Below, one piece after another: positions 33,772-43,775 of a DNA stretch of 64,000 bases; the first letter of the stretch is position 1; each line of letters starts with the position of its first letter. Source of the DNA: Chthonomonas sp. UBA2785 (GTDB lineage: Bacteria > Armatimonadota > Fimbriimonadia > Fimbriimonadales > Fimbriimonadaceae). The notes under the pieces are model-generated. The model searched no databases, was not told the origin of the DNA, and saw only the letters and a program-made list of their open reading frames with translations. The stretch is taken from NCBI GenBank assembly GCA_002352215.1, contig DEIB01000005.1, forward strand, positions 29,865 to 93,864, read 5' to 3'. The position numbers and the translations under genes are program-made.

Positions 33772-34671
33772 ATGTCCCAACGTCTGCCCGAGTGGCTGAC
33801 GATCCGCCTGCCTCGACCCGATTCCATCAAGGAAGTCGAGCAGATGATGCGGACCAAAAATCTGCACACCGTGTGCGAAAGTGCGCGCTGCCCCAACCTG
33901 CCCGAATGTTGGAGCAAGAAGACTGCCACGTTCATGATTCTGGGGGATACCTGCACGCGCAGCTGTGGGTTCTGCGCCATCAAGGTCGGTCGTGGTCTGG
34001 AAGTCGATCCGTTCGAGCCGTTCCACATCGCGCAGACCACCAAGACCATGGGCATGAAGCACGTGGTGGTGACCAGCGTGGCCCGCGACGACCTGCCCGA
34101 CCAGGGTGCCGAGCAGTTCGCCAAGACCATTAAGCAGATTCAAAAGCACTGCCCGGACGTGATCGTCGAGGTGCTGACGCCGGACTTCAAGGGCCGTGAG
34201 GACATTCTCCGCACGGTGGTGGAAGCCCGCCCGGACATCTACAACCACAACATCGAGACCGTGGAGCGCCTGCACACCATTGTGCGGCCGCAGGCCAAGT
34301 ACGACCGCACCATGCGCCTGCTGGAAATGGTGAAGGAACTGGATCCCACGATCTACACCAAGTCGGGCCTGATGCTCGGCCTGGGCGAAACGAAGGATGA
34401 GGTGGTGGATACGCTTAAGGACCTGCGCGCGATTGGCGTGGATGCCGTCACCATTGGGCAATATCTTCGCCCGACCATGAAGCACTTGCCGGTAGTGGAA
34501 TACATCCACCCCGACGTCTTCAAGGAATATCAGGAGATCGGCGAGGAACTCGGATTCATTTTTGTGGCCAGCGGACCGTTTATCCGCAGCTCTTATAACG
34601 CCATCGCTCTCAGCGAAAAGGTGATGAAAGAGCGCCTCGAGCGACTCTCGGCGGCGGCTGAACCGTCCTAG
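33772..34671 (+). CDS. lipA: Lipoyl synthase
   Basis: A 299-residue radical SAM enzyme that inserts sulfur into octanoyl chains to make lipoate. Both iron-sulfur cluster motifs are present: the LipA-specific CESARCPNLPEC and the radical SAM DTCTRSCGFCAI. The ending SGPFIRSSYNA is also typical, with the RSSY serine a cluster ligand. TamB follows after four bases, although the functions are unrelated. Confidence 0.98.
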   Translation: MSQRLPEWLTIRLPRPDSIKEVEQMMRTKNLHTVCESARCPNLPECWSKKTATFMILGDTCTRSCGFCAIKVGRGLEVDPFEPFHIAQTTKTMGMKHVVVTSVARDDLPDQGAEQFAKTIKQIQKHCPDVIVEVLTPDFKGREDILRTVVEARPDIYNHNIETVERLHTIVRPQAKYDRTMRLLEMVKELDPTIYTKSGLMLGLGETKDEVVDTLKDLRAIGVDAVTIGQYLRPTMKHLPVVEYIHPDVFKEYQEIGEELGFIFVASGPFIRSSYNAIALSEKVMKERLERLSAAAEPS

Positions 34672-34675
34672 CATT

Positions 34676-37600
34676 GTGCGAGGGATCAGCCGCAGCCTGC
34701 TACGCCTCGCGCGCTGGTCTATCGGCTGGTTTCCAGCCGCCCTCGTCCTCTTTCTCGGGCTGACCCACCTCTACCAATTGGGCCTCTTCTTGTTGGCCCC
34801 CGGCCAGCCCATTTGGGTGACCTACGAAGGTCAAGGCGGCCCGGCAGAAATACGGGCCGATAGCTACTCGGTCGACCCCTGGACGGCCACCGCGCGGGTC
34901 CACGGGGTGCGGTGGGGCAAGCCCGGCCAGGCCCCCCAAGTGACCCTAGACCAAGGCCATGTGGAGTGGAGCGGTGACGCTATCCAGATTGATGCGGGCA
35001 CGGTTCTGGCCCGGGTGACCCGCCGCAAAAGCGACAAGTGGTCGTTCCAAGATCTTCTCATGCCCCAGGGCGAACCTGCCGGTGAAGAAACCCCCATCAC
35101 GGTGCGCACTGACCGGTTGCGGCTGGTGTATCGCGACGAAATGGGGCCTGAGCCCGTGGGGGGCATCTTCGATGCGGATGCCCTGGACCTGGAGCGAACC
35201 AAAGGGCAAACCACGGCGGCCGCGATGCTGCGGGGCGGTCCCTTTGGGCGGGCCGAACTTTCTCTTCTGGCGCGAGATGATGGCTACGGGTGGGTGCGCA
35301 GCGACGTGCGCTCGGCCGATATCGTGACGGCGGTGCGCTGGGCTGATCCCTGGCTGACTCCCGCCGACCGCAAGCCGTTGGCACCCTTTTCGGGGCAGCA
35401 GTTATTGGCCTCAGGCCGGGCGGACGCCGCTTGGGCCCCCGGCAAGGCGCCGCAAATCCGGGCCGACTTGGGCCTAGAAGGCGAAGCGATTGCCTATGCT
35501 CCGTATCTTCGCCGCGCCCAAGTGAAGGGCCGCGTGCGCTTGGTGGATGCCGAAGCGCAGGTGCTGGCGGATGTGGTCGAGCCCGGCCGCAGTGTTCGCG
35601 CCCATGGGGTGGCCACCTGGAATGGAACCCCCACGTGGTCGGGCCGGGTGGTGGCCAAGGTGGATAACCGCAATGCCCTATGGGATGACGCCGCCCGAGG
35701 GCTCCCCCGCGATCTGGATTTCCGAGGGCTGGCGTTTGACGGTTGGGTGCAAACCGATGACAGTGGCCTGCGGCTCCAGGGCAGCGCAAAGGCGGGCCAG
35801 GTGCGGGTGGCGGGCGAGCAAGTGGATGGCTTGGAAGGCCAACTCGCCAGCAACGGCCGACAATTGGGCGTGAATGTGAAGAAAGCCCGGGCCCTGGGCG
35901 CGAACTGGGAAGCCGGCCTGGCTTATGATTTGAAGTCGAAGCGCTTGAGCGGGGCGGCCAAGACACCCGCGATTGCCCTGGCGCCACTTGCAGCGCGGGC
36001 CGGGATTGCCGGGCTGGCGGGGCAAGTGAGTTCGACCGTCTTGATCGGGGGGAACGAGAAAGCCCCCGAACTTCAGATTGGCCTGGACGGCGCGGCGCGC
36101 TATCGACTGGAAGATGGACGGACGTTTGATTTCGACCGGTTGAGTGCACGCATCTTCACCACCGGCGACAAGTTCGAGATTCGACGAGCGGAAGCCAACC
36201 TGGGCACCGGCAAGCTGCTCGCCTCGGGCCGGGGGACATTTTCGAAAGGCGGCCAAGCCGTCGTGGATGCCGTGGGGCTCTCACTGGATGAGCTACTGCC
36301 CGAGCAGGATATCGAAGGCCAAACGTACGCCCGGGCCGAGATCAATTGGAGCGGAAGTGACTGGAACGTTGAAGGCCGCACCGAAGTTTTTGGCCTCCGT
36401 GCGGGAGATCAAATCATCCCCATTTTAGGCAGTGAGTTCACGCTGGACGCCAACCGACTGATCGCTCGGGACGTGCGCGGGCTGGTGCAGGCCACCCCGG
36501 TGCGCGGGAATATTGCGCTCGACCTGAAGACCAACGAACTGGACGGGTCGGTGCTAAGCCGCGAGTTCTTTGTGGCAGATTGGTTGCCTGAACTTAACGT
36601 CAAGGGCACCGCGCGATTGCTGGCGACTCGCATCCGAGGCACGCTGGATGACCCAGTGGTGGAGGCCCTCGTTTCACTTCGTGATATTGGCTACGGGCAA
36701 TTTGACTCCAAATCAGGCAGCGTTAACGTACAAGCCACCAAGGAGGGCCTTGACCTTAAAGAGATCACGCTTTTCATTGGCCAGGGCATGGCGCGCGGCC
36801 GGGGCCGCTATCGCTGGGAAGATGGCGATTTTGACGCCAGCGCGGAACTAGACGACATCACGTTGGCCTTCCGCCCCGAGCAAGCTCCCGAGATTCCGAT
36901 TACCGGAGGCGTACGAGGCCAGCTAGTGGCGAGCGGCACTCGGGGCCAGCTCACGAGCGCCGAAGCCAATCTCCGCCTGGCCGACACCCTGGTGGGCGAG
37001 ACCGGCTACGGCGGCGGACCGCTGGACGTGCGGTTTGGTAACGGGCAGTGGACGGCCGACGGCAGCATCGGCACGGCCGAGCGCTACCTGGCGTTGCGCG
37101 ATGTGCGCTACCAACCCGAGACGGAAACAGGTTCCGGTTGGGTGGATGTTTACGGCATTGAAATTGAACCCATTGTGGACTTGACTCGAGCCCGCTGGAT
37201 CAACTCGCCCGAGGACGTGCGGCGCGGATTAGAGACCCTGCGGGGCGACGTGCTCGGTTCCTTTGAGTTGAACGCCCGGGCCGGTGAGTTCTCCACCAGA
37301 GCGGAGTTGTTCCGCGCCCAAAACCTCACCATATACGGCCGGGATGCGGGCGAAATCCTGCTCTCAGCGCGGCAAGAAGGCGAGGATTACTTTGTGGACT
37401 CGCTGGTTTGGGACCAGGGGTTTGCCGTGCGTAACGCGCACCTCAGGGCCGATGATTCTCTCGCTGGCGAAGTCGCGATCGAGAACTTTGACCTCGGCTG
37501 GCTGGCAACCGTGCGCGGCGACTTGCCGATTCGAGGCGGTCGGGTGAATGCCCTCTTCAATTTGGATGGCACCTTGAGCCAACCCTTTGGGGAAGGTCGG

Positions 37601-39172
37601 TTAGCCGTGACGGCTCCCCTGTTCTTCCAGAACGGCCAAGTCCAGACTTTTGACGCCAGCCTCTCGCTGGACCGCGTGCGCTTAACTCCGAACGTCTACT
37701 TTGCGGATGGGGAATTGGTAGCGGGCAAGCTAAAGGTACAAGTCGGGGCGGAATACCCTGCCTTTACCGCGCAGTTCCAAGAGCGGCCCGGGGAGGTTCG
37801 CCTGACCGCCAAAGACGTGCCGCTAAGCGATCTCGGCGAGTTCCTGGATGTCACACGTTACGAAGCCAATGGCACCGCCAACCTCGATTTGGTGGTCCGC
37901 GACGAACTTGGAAGGTGGGCGCCGCAAGGCCAGCTCGATCTGAAAGCCGAGCGGCTGGTGGTAGGCGATCAAGCTCTCAACAAGCTCAATACATTGCTGT
38001 CCATCACGGCCGATGCGCTCACCGTCTCTGGTTCGGCCTTTGCGGATCGAGCGACGACCAGTGCCCAGCCCGACCTCGAATTCAACGCCACGGTGGGCAT
38101 CACTGACCTGCTTGCGGGCAATGCCGACTTCGAAACCTGGCTCAATTCCGGCTTCATCCAGGGCAAGATCGTAGCGCGTAGCTTCCCGGTGAAGGGCACG
38201 ATCCCCACAGCTCCGAAGCCCAGTAGTGGCGAAGTCTCCATGGACCTTGCCTTCTCGCAGTACGTCGGTGCGCCGCTGGTGGTGGGCTACTTCCAGGCCG
38301 AGAAGGGCGTTATCGTTCTGCCGGCTGAGCCCCTCACTGGGGGCGCGGGGGTGCCGCCGGCCATCAATCCCCAGTTTGCCGGTGTGCGGCTTGTCGTGCA
38401 AAATCCGGCCCGCATCGAGGGCCCGGCCCTCATGCTGGATGTGAACGGTGTCGGCACGCTCAACGGGAGTCTGATTGAGCCCAATCTCGCACTCCCGCTC
38501 GCGGTCACGGGTGGTCGTCTGACCCTCACCTCGGCCCGTATCAACATCCTGCCCGATGGCGAGATTGTGCTCAACTACTCCGGCGATCGCTTTGCCGGAG
38601 GTGCTGCACGGCTCGACCTCAATCTGCAAGGCCGCACGTCGCTGGCGGCCCCGCGAGATAACGGTCGGTACCAGGTGTACCGCGTGAACCTTGATATTCA
38701 AGGCGACCTCCTCAGCACCACGGAGCGGCTGCGATTCATTGCCGAGAGCGATCCGCCCGACCTCAGCACGAACGAGATTCTGGCGATTATCGGCCAAGGC
38801 GAACTCATTTCCAGCCTCACCAGTGGCGGCCTCACGGGCACCAGTCTTTCGCGCAGCCTTGCCACGGCCCTCGTGCCGAGCTTGCTTGACCCGGTGACGA
38901 GCGCTCTCGCGCAGAACCTCGGGCTGAGCTTTGTCTTCTTGGATTACAACCCCTTCGATGGGGCCCTTATCACCATCGGCAAGGAGATCGCGCCGCGCCT
39001 GAACGCCACCGCGTTCCGCCAACTCTCCACCCCGCTCGATGGCCAACGCCAAAAGTTCGGGCTGGATCTGGTGTACGACGTCCCCAGCCGCATCCGCCGG
39101 GTGCAGGTGAGTTTCGGTCTCACCCAGGATCTACCGTGGCGGCTCCGCATCGATTGGAGCCGACGCATTTAG
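34676..39172 (+). CDS. tamB: TamB/DUF490 family AsmA-like protein
   Basis: A 1498-residue protein with one N-terminal membrane helix (WFPAALVLFLGLTHLYQLGL) followed by a very long beta-rich region of the AsmA/TamB type. The TamB/DUF490 domain is at the C-terminus (from about 1200: GGRLTLTSARINILPDGEIV, LSTNEILAIIGQGEL). TamB spans the periplasm as a hydrophobic groove and carries phospholipids to, or helps assemble proteins in, the outer membrane. Start GTG at 34676 has no clear ribosome-binding site. The bamA gene next to it (here a BamA-like TamA partner is possible) supports the assignment. Confidence 0.9.
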   Translation: MRGISRSLLRLARWSIGWFPAALVLFLGLTHLYQLGLFLLAPGQPIWVTYEGQGGPAEIRADSYSVDPWTATARVHGVRWGKPGQAPQVTLDQGHVEWSGDAIQIDAGTVLARVTRRKSDKWSFQDLLMPQGEPAGEETPITVRTDRLRLVYRDEMGPEPVGGIFDADALDLERTKGQTTAAAMLRGGPFGRAELSLLARDDGYGWVRSDVRSADIVTAVRWADPWLTPADRKPLAPFSGQQLLASGRADAAWAPGKAPQIRADLGLEGEAIAYAPYLRRAQVKGRVRLVDAEAQVLADVVEPGRSVRAHGVATWNGTPTWSGRVVAKVDNRNALWDDAARGLPRDLDFRGLAFDGWVQTDDSGLRLQGSAKAGQVRVAGEQVDGLEGQLASNGRQLGVNVKKARALGANWEAGLAYDLKSKRLSGAAKTPAIALAPLAARAGIAGLAGQVSSTVLIGGNEKAPELQIGLDGAARYRLEDGRTFDFDRLSARIFTTGDKFEIRRAEANLGTGKLLASGRGTFSKGGQAVVDAVGLSLDELLPEQDIEGQTYARAEINWSGSDWNVEGRTEVFGLRAGDQIIPILGSEFTLDANRLIARDVRGLVQATPVRGNIALDLKTNELDGSVLSREFFVADWLPELNVKGTARLLATRIRGTLDDPVVEALVSLRDIGYGQFDSKSGSVNVQATKEGLDLKEITLFIGQGMARGRGRYRWEDGDFDASAELDDITLAFRPEQAPEIPITGGVRGQLVASGTRGQLTSAEANLRLADTLVGETGYGGGPLDVRFGNGQWTADGSIGTAERYLALRDVRYQPETETGSGWVDVYGIEIEPIVDLTRARWINSPEDVRRGLETLRGDVLGSFELNARAGEFSTRAELFRAQNLTIYGRDAGEILLSARQEGEDYFVDSLVWDQGFAVRNAHLRADDSLAGEVAIENFDLGWLATVRGDLPIRGGRVNALFNLDGTLSQPFGEGRLAVTAPLFFQNGQVQTFDASLSLDRVRLTPNVYFADGELVAGKLKVQVGAEYPAFTAQFQERPGEVRLTAKDVPLSDLGEFLDVTRYEANGTANLDLVVRDELGRWAPQGQLDLKAERLVVGDQALNKLNTLLSITADALTVSGSAFADRATTSAQPDLEFNATVGITDLLAGNADFETWLNSGFIQGKIVARSFPVKGTIPTAPKPSSGEVSMDLAFSQYVGAPLVVGYFQAEKGVIVLPAEPLTGGAGVPPAINPQFAGVRLVVQNPARIEGPALMLDVNGVGTLNGSLIEPNLALPLAVTGGRLTLTSARINILPDGEIVLNYSGDRFAGGAARLDLNLQGRTSLAAPRDNGRYQVYRVNLDIQGDLLSTTERLRFIAESDPPDLSTNEILAIIGQGELISSLTSGGLTGTSLSRSLATALVPSLLDPVTSALAQNLGLSFVFLDYNPFDGALITIGKEIAPRLNATAFRQLSTPLDGQRQKFGLDLVYDVPSRIRRVQVSFGLTQDLPWRLRIDWSRRI

Positions 39173-39248
39173 GGCTACGTGCGGCCGGAATCAGGACCCC
39201 GAACCGCCCGGTTGTATCGCCCCGCCGCGCAAAGCGTCCATACTGACA

Positions 39249-41087
39249 ATGATGCGGTGGAAGCGGTCGGCGGCCCTGGGGGCGGCCCTGACAATGATGA
39301 TGTGCGCGTGGGCGCAATCCAATCCCACAATCAGGGAAATCAAGGTCGAGGGCAACGTGCGCCTCGCCGCGGCGGACGTCATTGGCCCGATGCGACTCAA
39401 GGTGGGCGGACCTTTTAATGCCGCCGAAGTTGCTTCGGAAGAAGATTTGATCCTGGCCTTGGGCGTGTTCCGCGAAGTGGCCATCACCAGCCAGCCCGCG
39501 GGTGAAGGCCAAGTGGACGTCATTGTCAACATCGTCGAGAACCCGCTAGTCAAGGAGTTCCGCGTCATCGGCAACACCGAGATTTCCACCGACGAAATCA
39601 CCGCCATCGCCACGGAAATCCAGCCGCTCGGCCAGCTTTACAATCTTCGCAACGGTCGCGCCATCGCCGACCGCGTGACGGCGCTTTACGAAGCCCGGGG
39701 CTACCGCATTCAGATTGAACAAGTCGGCCCGGACCGCGACGTCGAGGAAACCCTCACCATCAGCGTCCTGGAACCCAAGCTCGGCGAAGTCCGCATCGTG
39801 AACGAATCCCCGGGCAACCTCCGCACCCAGCAGAGTGTGTTCGAGCGCATTCTGGGCCGCCCGGAACGAGGCTCTGCCCTCAACGAACGCGAGTTCCGCA
39901 AGGGGATCGAAGACCTTTTCGCCACCCGCTGGTTCGACAACATCGTGCCGCGCCTGGATAACGGCTCGGTGCCGGGCGAATACGACGTCACGCTGATTGT
40001 GAAGGAGCGCCCGACCGGCCTCTTCAACGCGGGCGTCGCGCTGGACCCGCAGAGCCGCCTAGTCGGTCAGGTCAGCTACTCTGACACCAACTTCCGGGGT
40101 TCCGGCCAAAACGTCGGCCTGGTGCTTTCGCAAGCCACCGTGGGCGGTGGCGCGAGCGTGGACCTGGCCTGGGGCAACGAATATCTCAGCCGCCGGGGCG
40201 CGGGCATCAACGCCAACGTGTACTCCCGCGTGGTTTACAACTTCACCGGCTCGGGCTCGAACCCGTTCGGGGGGAACTCGGGGCAGGGCTTTGACGAGCG
40301 CCGCACCGGTCTCGATCTGATCTACACCACGCCGATGGGCAAGGACCTGCTGGCGCAGGTGGGCCTGAACGCCGAGAACATCAAGAGCCTCAACCTCGAT
40401 ACCACGAATACTGGCTCCCAGGATGCCCGCTCGGTGCAGCAGGATGGCGACCTGGTAATCCTCAAGCTCGGCCTGAGCATGGACCAGCGCTTCCCGCGCC
40501 TGGACCCGTACGAAGGGCGTCTCGCCAGCATCACGCTGGAGCCGGGCTTTAGCAACATCACCAAGATTGCCGGCCAAGTGACCGGCCTGGAAGACATCCT
40601 CGGCAAGAACTCCTTCATCCGCACGCAGCTGGAATATCGCCAGTACTGGCCGATGGGGCGCATTGCCAACCAGAACCGCATTGATGCGCCGGTGGACCAG
40701 ATGGTGCCCAGCATCGCGCTGCGCTCGCGCTACGGCTTCATTTCGGGCCGGGTTCCGTTCTTTGAACAGCTCTTCATCGGCGGCTCCAGCAGCCTGCGCG
40801 GCTACGAAAATCAGCAGTTCTGGGGATCGCGCTCGTTCCTCACCACGGTCGAGTACCGACGCCCGCTCCAGCGCAACTTCAGCCTCGTTGGCTTTGCCGA
40901 CTACGGCGGGGCCTGGGGTGGCTACGGCGAGGTCACGGGCTTCCCGCAGTTCAGCACGGCCAACCTTAAGCTCGCTTACGGCCTGGGCTTGGCGTTCACT
41001 ACGCCGCTCGGCCCCATTCGACTCGATTACGCGATCAACCAAGATGGTGGCAGTCGCGTTCACTTCAACATCGGCACAGGATTCTAA
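39249..41087 (+). CDS. bamA: Outer-membrane protein assembly factor BamA
   Basis: A 612-residue Omp85 protein. It has a signal peptide (SAALGAALTMMMCAWA), then POTRA domains at about 25-270 (IREIKVEGNVRLAAADV, VKEFRVIGNTEISTDEI, LGEVRIVNESPGNLRTQ) and a C-terminal 16-strand barrel. The conserved loop motif is FIGGSSSLRGYENQQF. Three POTRA-like segments are seen where proteobacterial BamA has five. It inserts beta-barrel proteins in the outer membrane; a TamA role with the preceding tamB cannot be excluded. The protein ends in Phe, the usual barrel-insertion signal. Confidence 0.93.
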   Translation: MMRWKRSAALGAALTMMMCAWAQSNPTIREIKVEGNVRLAAADVIGPMRLKVGGPFNAAEVASEEDLILALGVFREVAITSQPAGEGQVDVIVNIVENPLVKEFRVIGNTEISTDEITAIATEIQPLGQLYNLRNGRAIADRVTALYEARGYRIQIEQVGPDRDVEETLTISVLEPKLGEVRIVNESPGNLRTQQSVFERILGRPERGSALNEREFRKGIEDLFATRWFDNIVPRLDNGSVPGEYDVTLIVKERPTGLFNAGVALDPQSRLVGQVSYSDTNFRGSGQNVGLVLSQATVGGGASVDLAWGNEYLSRRGAGINANVYSRVVYNFTGSGSNPFGGNSGQGFDERRTGLDLIYTTPMGKDLLAQVGLNAENIKSLNLDTTNTGSQDARSVQQDGDLVILKLGLSMDQRFPRLDPYEGRLASITLEPGFSNITKIAGQVTGLEDILGKNSFIRTQLEYRQYWPMGRIANQNRIDAPVDQMVPSIALRSRYGFISGRVPFFEQLFIGGSSSLRGYENQQFWGSRSFLTTVEYRRPLQRNFSLVGFADYGGAWGGYGEVTGFPQFSTANLKLAYGLGLAFTTPLGPIRLDYAINQDGGSRVHFNIGTGF

Positions 41088-41123
41088 CCCGCCGGACTGA
41101 CCAGAAAACGAACACATAAACCC

Positions 41124-41765
41124 ATGAACAAACCCACTCAATGGCTCCCGACGGTTGCGCTGGCCCTTACGCTGGTGGGCGCCCTGATCGTCGCCCCCGG
41201 TTTCCAGAACAACGCCGAAAAGTACGCGGCGGTGGACATCACCAAGGTGCTGGAAGACAGCAACCTCGGCAAGGCACAGAATGAGAAGTTGCGCAATGCC
41301 TGGCAGGTCCGCAGTGACATCCTCAACTTCGTGCGTGAGAACCCGTGCCTGACCAACGAACAGGCCAACGACCTTCTTACGTTAAGCCTGAAGGAGAACC
41401 TGACGGCCGCCGAAAAGACGAAGCTGGAAGCCACCAAGACCGCCGTGCGCGACGCCGCCAAGCAGCTACAAACGCTGGTGACCAAGGCCGACAAGACGGA
41501 CCAAGAGAAGGAACTTCTGACCGACCTGAACGGTCGCCTGCAGATCGCTCAGAGCGTGCTGGGGCAGTGGAACGAGGTCTTCAACAACGACATGGACGCG
41601 CTCGGCAGCACCCTGCGCGAAGAAGCGATCGCCCAAGTCCGCGCCAAGATCGGCGAAGTGGCCAAGAAACAGGGCTTTACCATGGTGTTTGAATCCAGCG
41701 TCCTCGTTTACTCCTCCACAGACCTCACTCCCGAGGTTGTGAAGGCCGTCAATGGCACTCCATAA
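41124..41765 (+). CDS. OmpH/Skp-like periplasmic chaperone
   Basis: A 213-residue exported protein with a signal peptide (VALALTLVGALIVAPG), AAVDITKVLEDSNLGKAQNE as in the OmpH/Skp family start, a long charged helical middle and a C-terminal strand segment (QGFTMVFESSVLVYSSTDLT). Skp holds unfolded outer-membrane proteins for delivery to BamA, whose gene lies just upstream. The helical region is longer than in E. coli Skp. The next gene overlaps its end by 14 bases. Confidence 0.85.
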   Translation: MNKPTQWLPTVALALTLVGALIVAPGFQNNAEKYAAVDITKVLEDSNLGKAQNEKLRNAWQVRSDILNFVRENPCLTNEQANDLLTLSLKENLTAAEKTKLEATKTAVRDAAKQLQTLVTKADKTDQEKELLTDLNGRLQIAQSVLGQWNEVFNNDMDALGSTLREEAIAQVRAKIGEVAKKQGFTMVFESSVLVYSSTDLTPEVVKAVNGTP

Positions 41766-42789
41766 GCGGGGTCTCTTTGGGATTGCCGCGGCGGTGATCC
41801 TTGGCATGGCGGGAGCCGGGTGTATGCGCCCGGCCCCCGTCGTGAGCATTGATGTTTCGCGCATTCCGCGTGATTCCGCCCCCGCCGACTTTTCGACCCC
41901 CGATCTCGCCGCCGGGCAAGTGGCGTTCAGTGCGAATCTCGCCGACCAGAAGCCACGCCGCATCATTGCCGGGCCGGAAGAAGCCCGCGCCCAGGCCGCC
42001 CTGGCCCAAGTGGAGCAATCCCGTCAAACCGCCCTCAAGCGCGCCGCCGACCGGGAAATTCGGGAAGTTGCGGCCCGGTACGAAGCCATCCGCCGCCAAC
42101 AACTCGCGGCCATCGCCGAAGGGTTCGAGACCACAACCGCCGAGGCTCGGCAACAGTGGTGGGCAGACCAGCAAGGCCGCATTGCCGCTGCTGGCGATTG
42201 GCGCAGCATCCTCGCTTGGCGCATGGGCTGGCCCGATCCCGATCCGTTTTCCCTTCGCCCTCCCCAGCGGTTCGGTCCGTTTTCTTCGGCGAAGCCGGGG
42301 TACCCCACCCAGGTTCGACAGAGCCTGAGCCACGAATCCGCGACCATCCGTGCCGAATGGGACGCCCGGTGGGCGGAACTGCAGATGCAGCTGGAGGATG
42401 AGCGCCGGCAGGCGATGTTCGACCTCGTGCCATTGGAGCTGGAAGAGATGGAAGCCGCCCGCCAGCGGGCCGAGCGCACGGTGGGCACGGATTACCTGGC
42501 CATCACCCCGATCACGCTCACTTCTGATCGCCAACTGCCCGCTGTGGCCGGGGGCACCACTTCGTTTTCGGTCGGGGCGCAGGCCCGTCAGACCCAGAGT
42601 GTGCCTTGGGAATCCTCCCCCTGGCCAACGACCCCCCGGACCAATGAGCAAGAATGGATACGACACTTCGCCGAATCGCGGGGCTACAAGGTCGTACCGG
42701 CCGCGCCCGGCGTGAAGGATGTCACCACGGAATACATCGCATGGCGCACACGCCTTATTTCACCCTCGCTGAACTCGCCCAGGCCGTAG
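41752..42789 (+). CDS. Predicted lipoprotein of unknown function in the envelope operon
   Basis: A 345-residue protein. The N-terminus is a lipoprotein signal peptide with lipobox AGAGC (Cys about residue 24). A long charged, probably coiled-coil middle follows (QSRQTALKRAADREIREVAA, LQMQLEDERRQAMFDLVPLE), then a Pro/Thr-rich stretch and a C-terminal segment. It overlaps both ompH and lpxD (49 bases with the latter), so it is translated within the bamA-lpxC operon. I do not recognise the family; an envelope role is inferred only from its neighbours. Confidence 0.72.
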   Translation: MALHKRGLFGIAAAVILGMAGAGCMRPAPVVSIDVSRIPRDSAPADFSTPDLAAGQVAFSANLADQKPRRIIAGPEEARAQAALAQVEQSRQTALKRAADREIREVAARYEAIRRQQLAAIAEGFETTTAEARQQWWADQQGRIAAAGDWRSILAWRMGWPDPDPFSLRPPQRFGPFSSAKPGYPTQVRQSLSHESATIRAEWDARWAELQMQLEDERRQAMFDLVPLELEEMEAARQRAERTVGTDYLAITPITLTSDRQLPAVAGGTTSFSVGAQARQTQSVPWESSPWPTTPRTNEQEWIRHFAESRGYKVVPAAPGVKDVTTEYIAWRTRLISPSLNSPRP

Positions 42790-43775
42790 GCGGAGAACTT
42801 CGCGGTCCGGCGGACTTGGTGATCCGGCAGGCCGTCCCCGCCGGCGACGGTGGCCCCGATTCCATCACTTTTGTCACCAACGAGGAGTACGTGCGGCGGG
42901 CCTTGGCCAGCGACGTCACGGCTTTGATTGTCCCCACCCAAGCTCCGGCGCTCGACCGGCCGGTGGTGGCGGTGGACCAGCCCCGCATGGCCTTCGGCTG
43001 GGTGCTCAACAAGCTGGATCGCCCCCTTTCCATTGCCCACGGCGTGCATCCCACGGCCGTGGTGGCGGAAACCGCCCAGGTAAGCCCCGATGCGAAAATC
43101 GGCCCCTATGTGGTTGTGGGCGAGGGCGCGACCGTCGCGGCCGGAGCGCACGTGCACGCGGGTTGTTTCATCGGCGATGACTGCCATGTGGGGCCGGAGA
43201 GCGTGCTCTTCCCGCACGTCACGCTCGTGCACTCGGTCACGGTGGGGGCGCGGTGCCGCATCCACTCGGGCAGCGTGCTGGGCGCGGATGGCTTCGGCTA
43301 CTCCATGGTCGGCGGGCGGCAATACAAGATTCCCCAGATCGGGCGGGTCGTGTTGGAAGATGACGTCGAAATCGGCGCCAACACCTGCGTGGACCGCGCC
43401 ACCTGCGGGGTGACGCACATTGCGGCGGGCGTGAAGCTCGACAACCTCGTCCAGGTGGGCCACAACGCGCGGGTGGGGGCGCACACGGTGATTGCCGGGC
43501 ACTGCTCATTGGCGGGGAGCTCCACTGTGGGTGAGCGCGTCATCATGGGTGGCCAGACCGGGATCGCCGACCACGCCGAAGTCGGCAGCGACATCGCCCT
43601 GGGCGGCCGCAGCGGAGTGATGAAGCAGCTGATGGAGCCCGGGCAATACATGGGCTTGCCGGCCATTCCTGCTCGCCAGCACATGCGCATGCTGGCCCTT
43701 ATGCAGAAGCTCCCGGAGATCGTGGCCCGTATTACCAAGCTGGAGAAAGCCCAAGGCGACGGGGAGAAAGCGTGA
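42741..43775 (+). CDS. lpxD: UDP-3-O-acylglucosamine N-acyltransferase LpxD
   Basis: A 344-residue acyltransferase for the third step of lipid A synthesis. It has an N-terminal uridine-binding domain (FTLAELAQAVGGEL, SITFVTNEEYVRRALA) and a left-handed beta-helix of hexapeptide repeats (IGPYVVVGEGATVAAGAHVH, then VGARCRIHSGSVLGADGFGY). The catalytic His is in LVQVGHNARVG, and a C-terminal helix ends it. ATG at 42741 fits the family start. It overlaps the lipoprotein gene and shares GTGA with lpxC. Confidence 0.96.
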   Translation: MAHTPYFTLAELAQAVGGELRGPADLVIRQAVPAGDGGPDSITFVTNEEYVRRALASDVTALIVPTQAPALDRPVVAVDQPRMAFGWVLNKLDRPLSIAHGVHPTAVVAETAQVSPDAKIGPYVVVGEGATVAAGAHVHAGCFIGDDCHVGPESVLFPHVTLVHSVTVGARCRIHSGSVLGADGFGYSMVGGRQYKIPQIGRVVLEDDVEIGANTCVDRATCGVTHIAAGVKLDNLVQVGHNARVGAHTVIAGHCSLAGSSTVGERVIMGGQTGIADHAEVGSDIALGGRSGVMKQLMEPGQYMGLPAIPARQHMRMLALMQKLPEIVARITKLEKAQGDGEKA

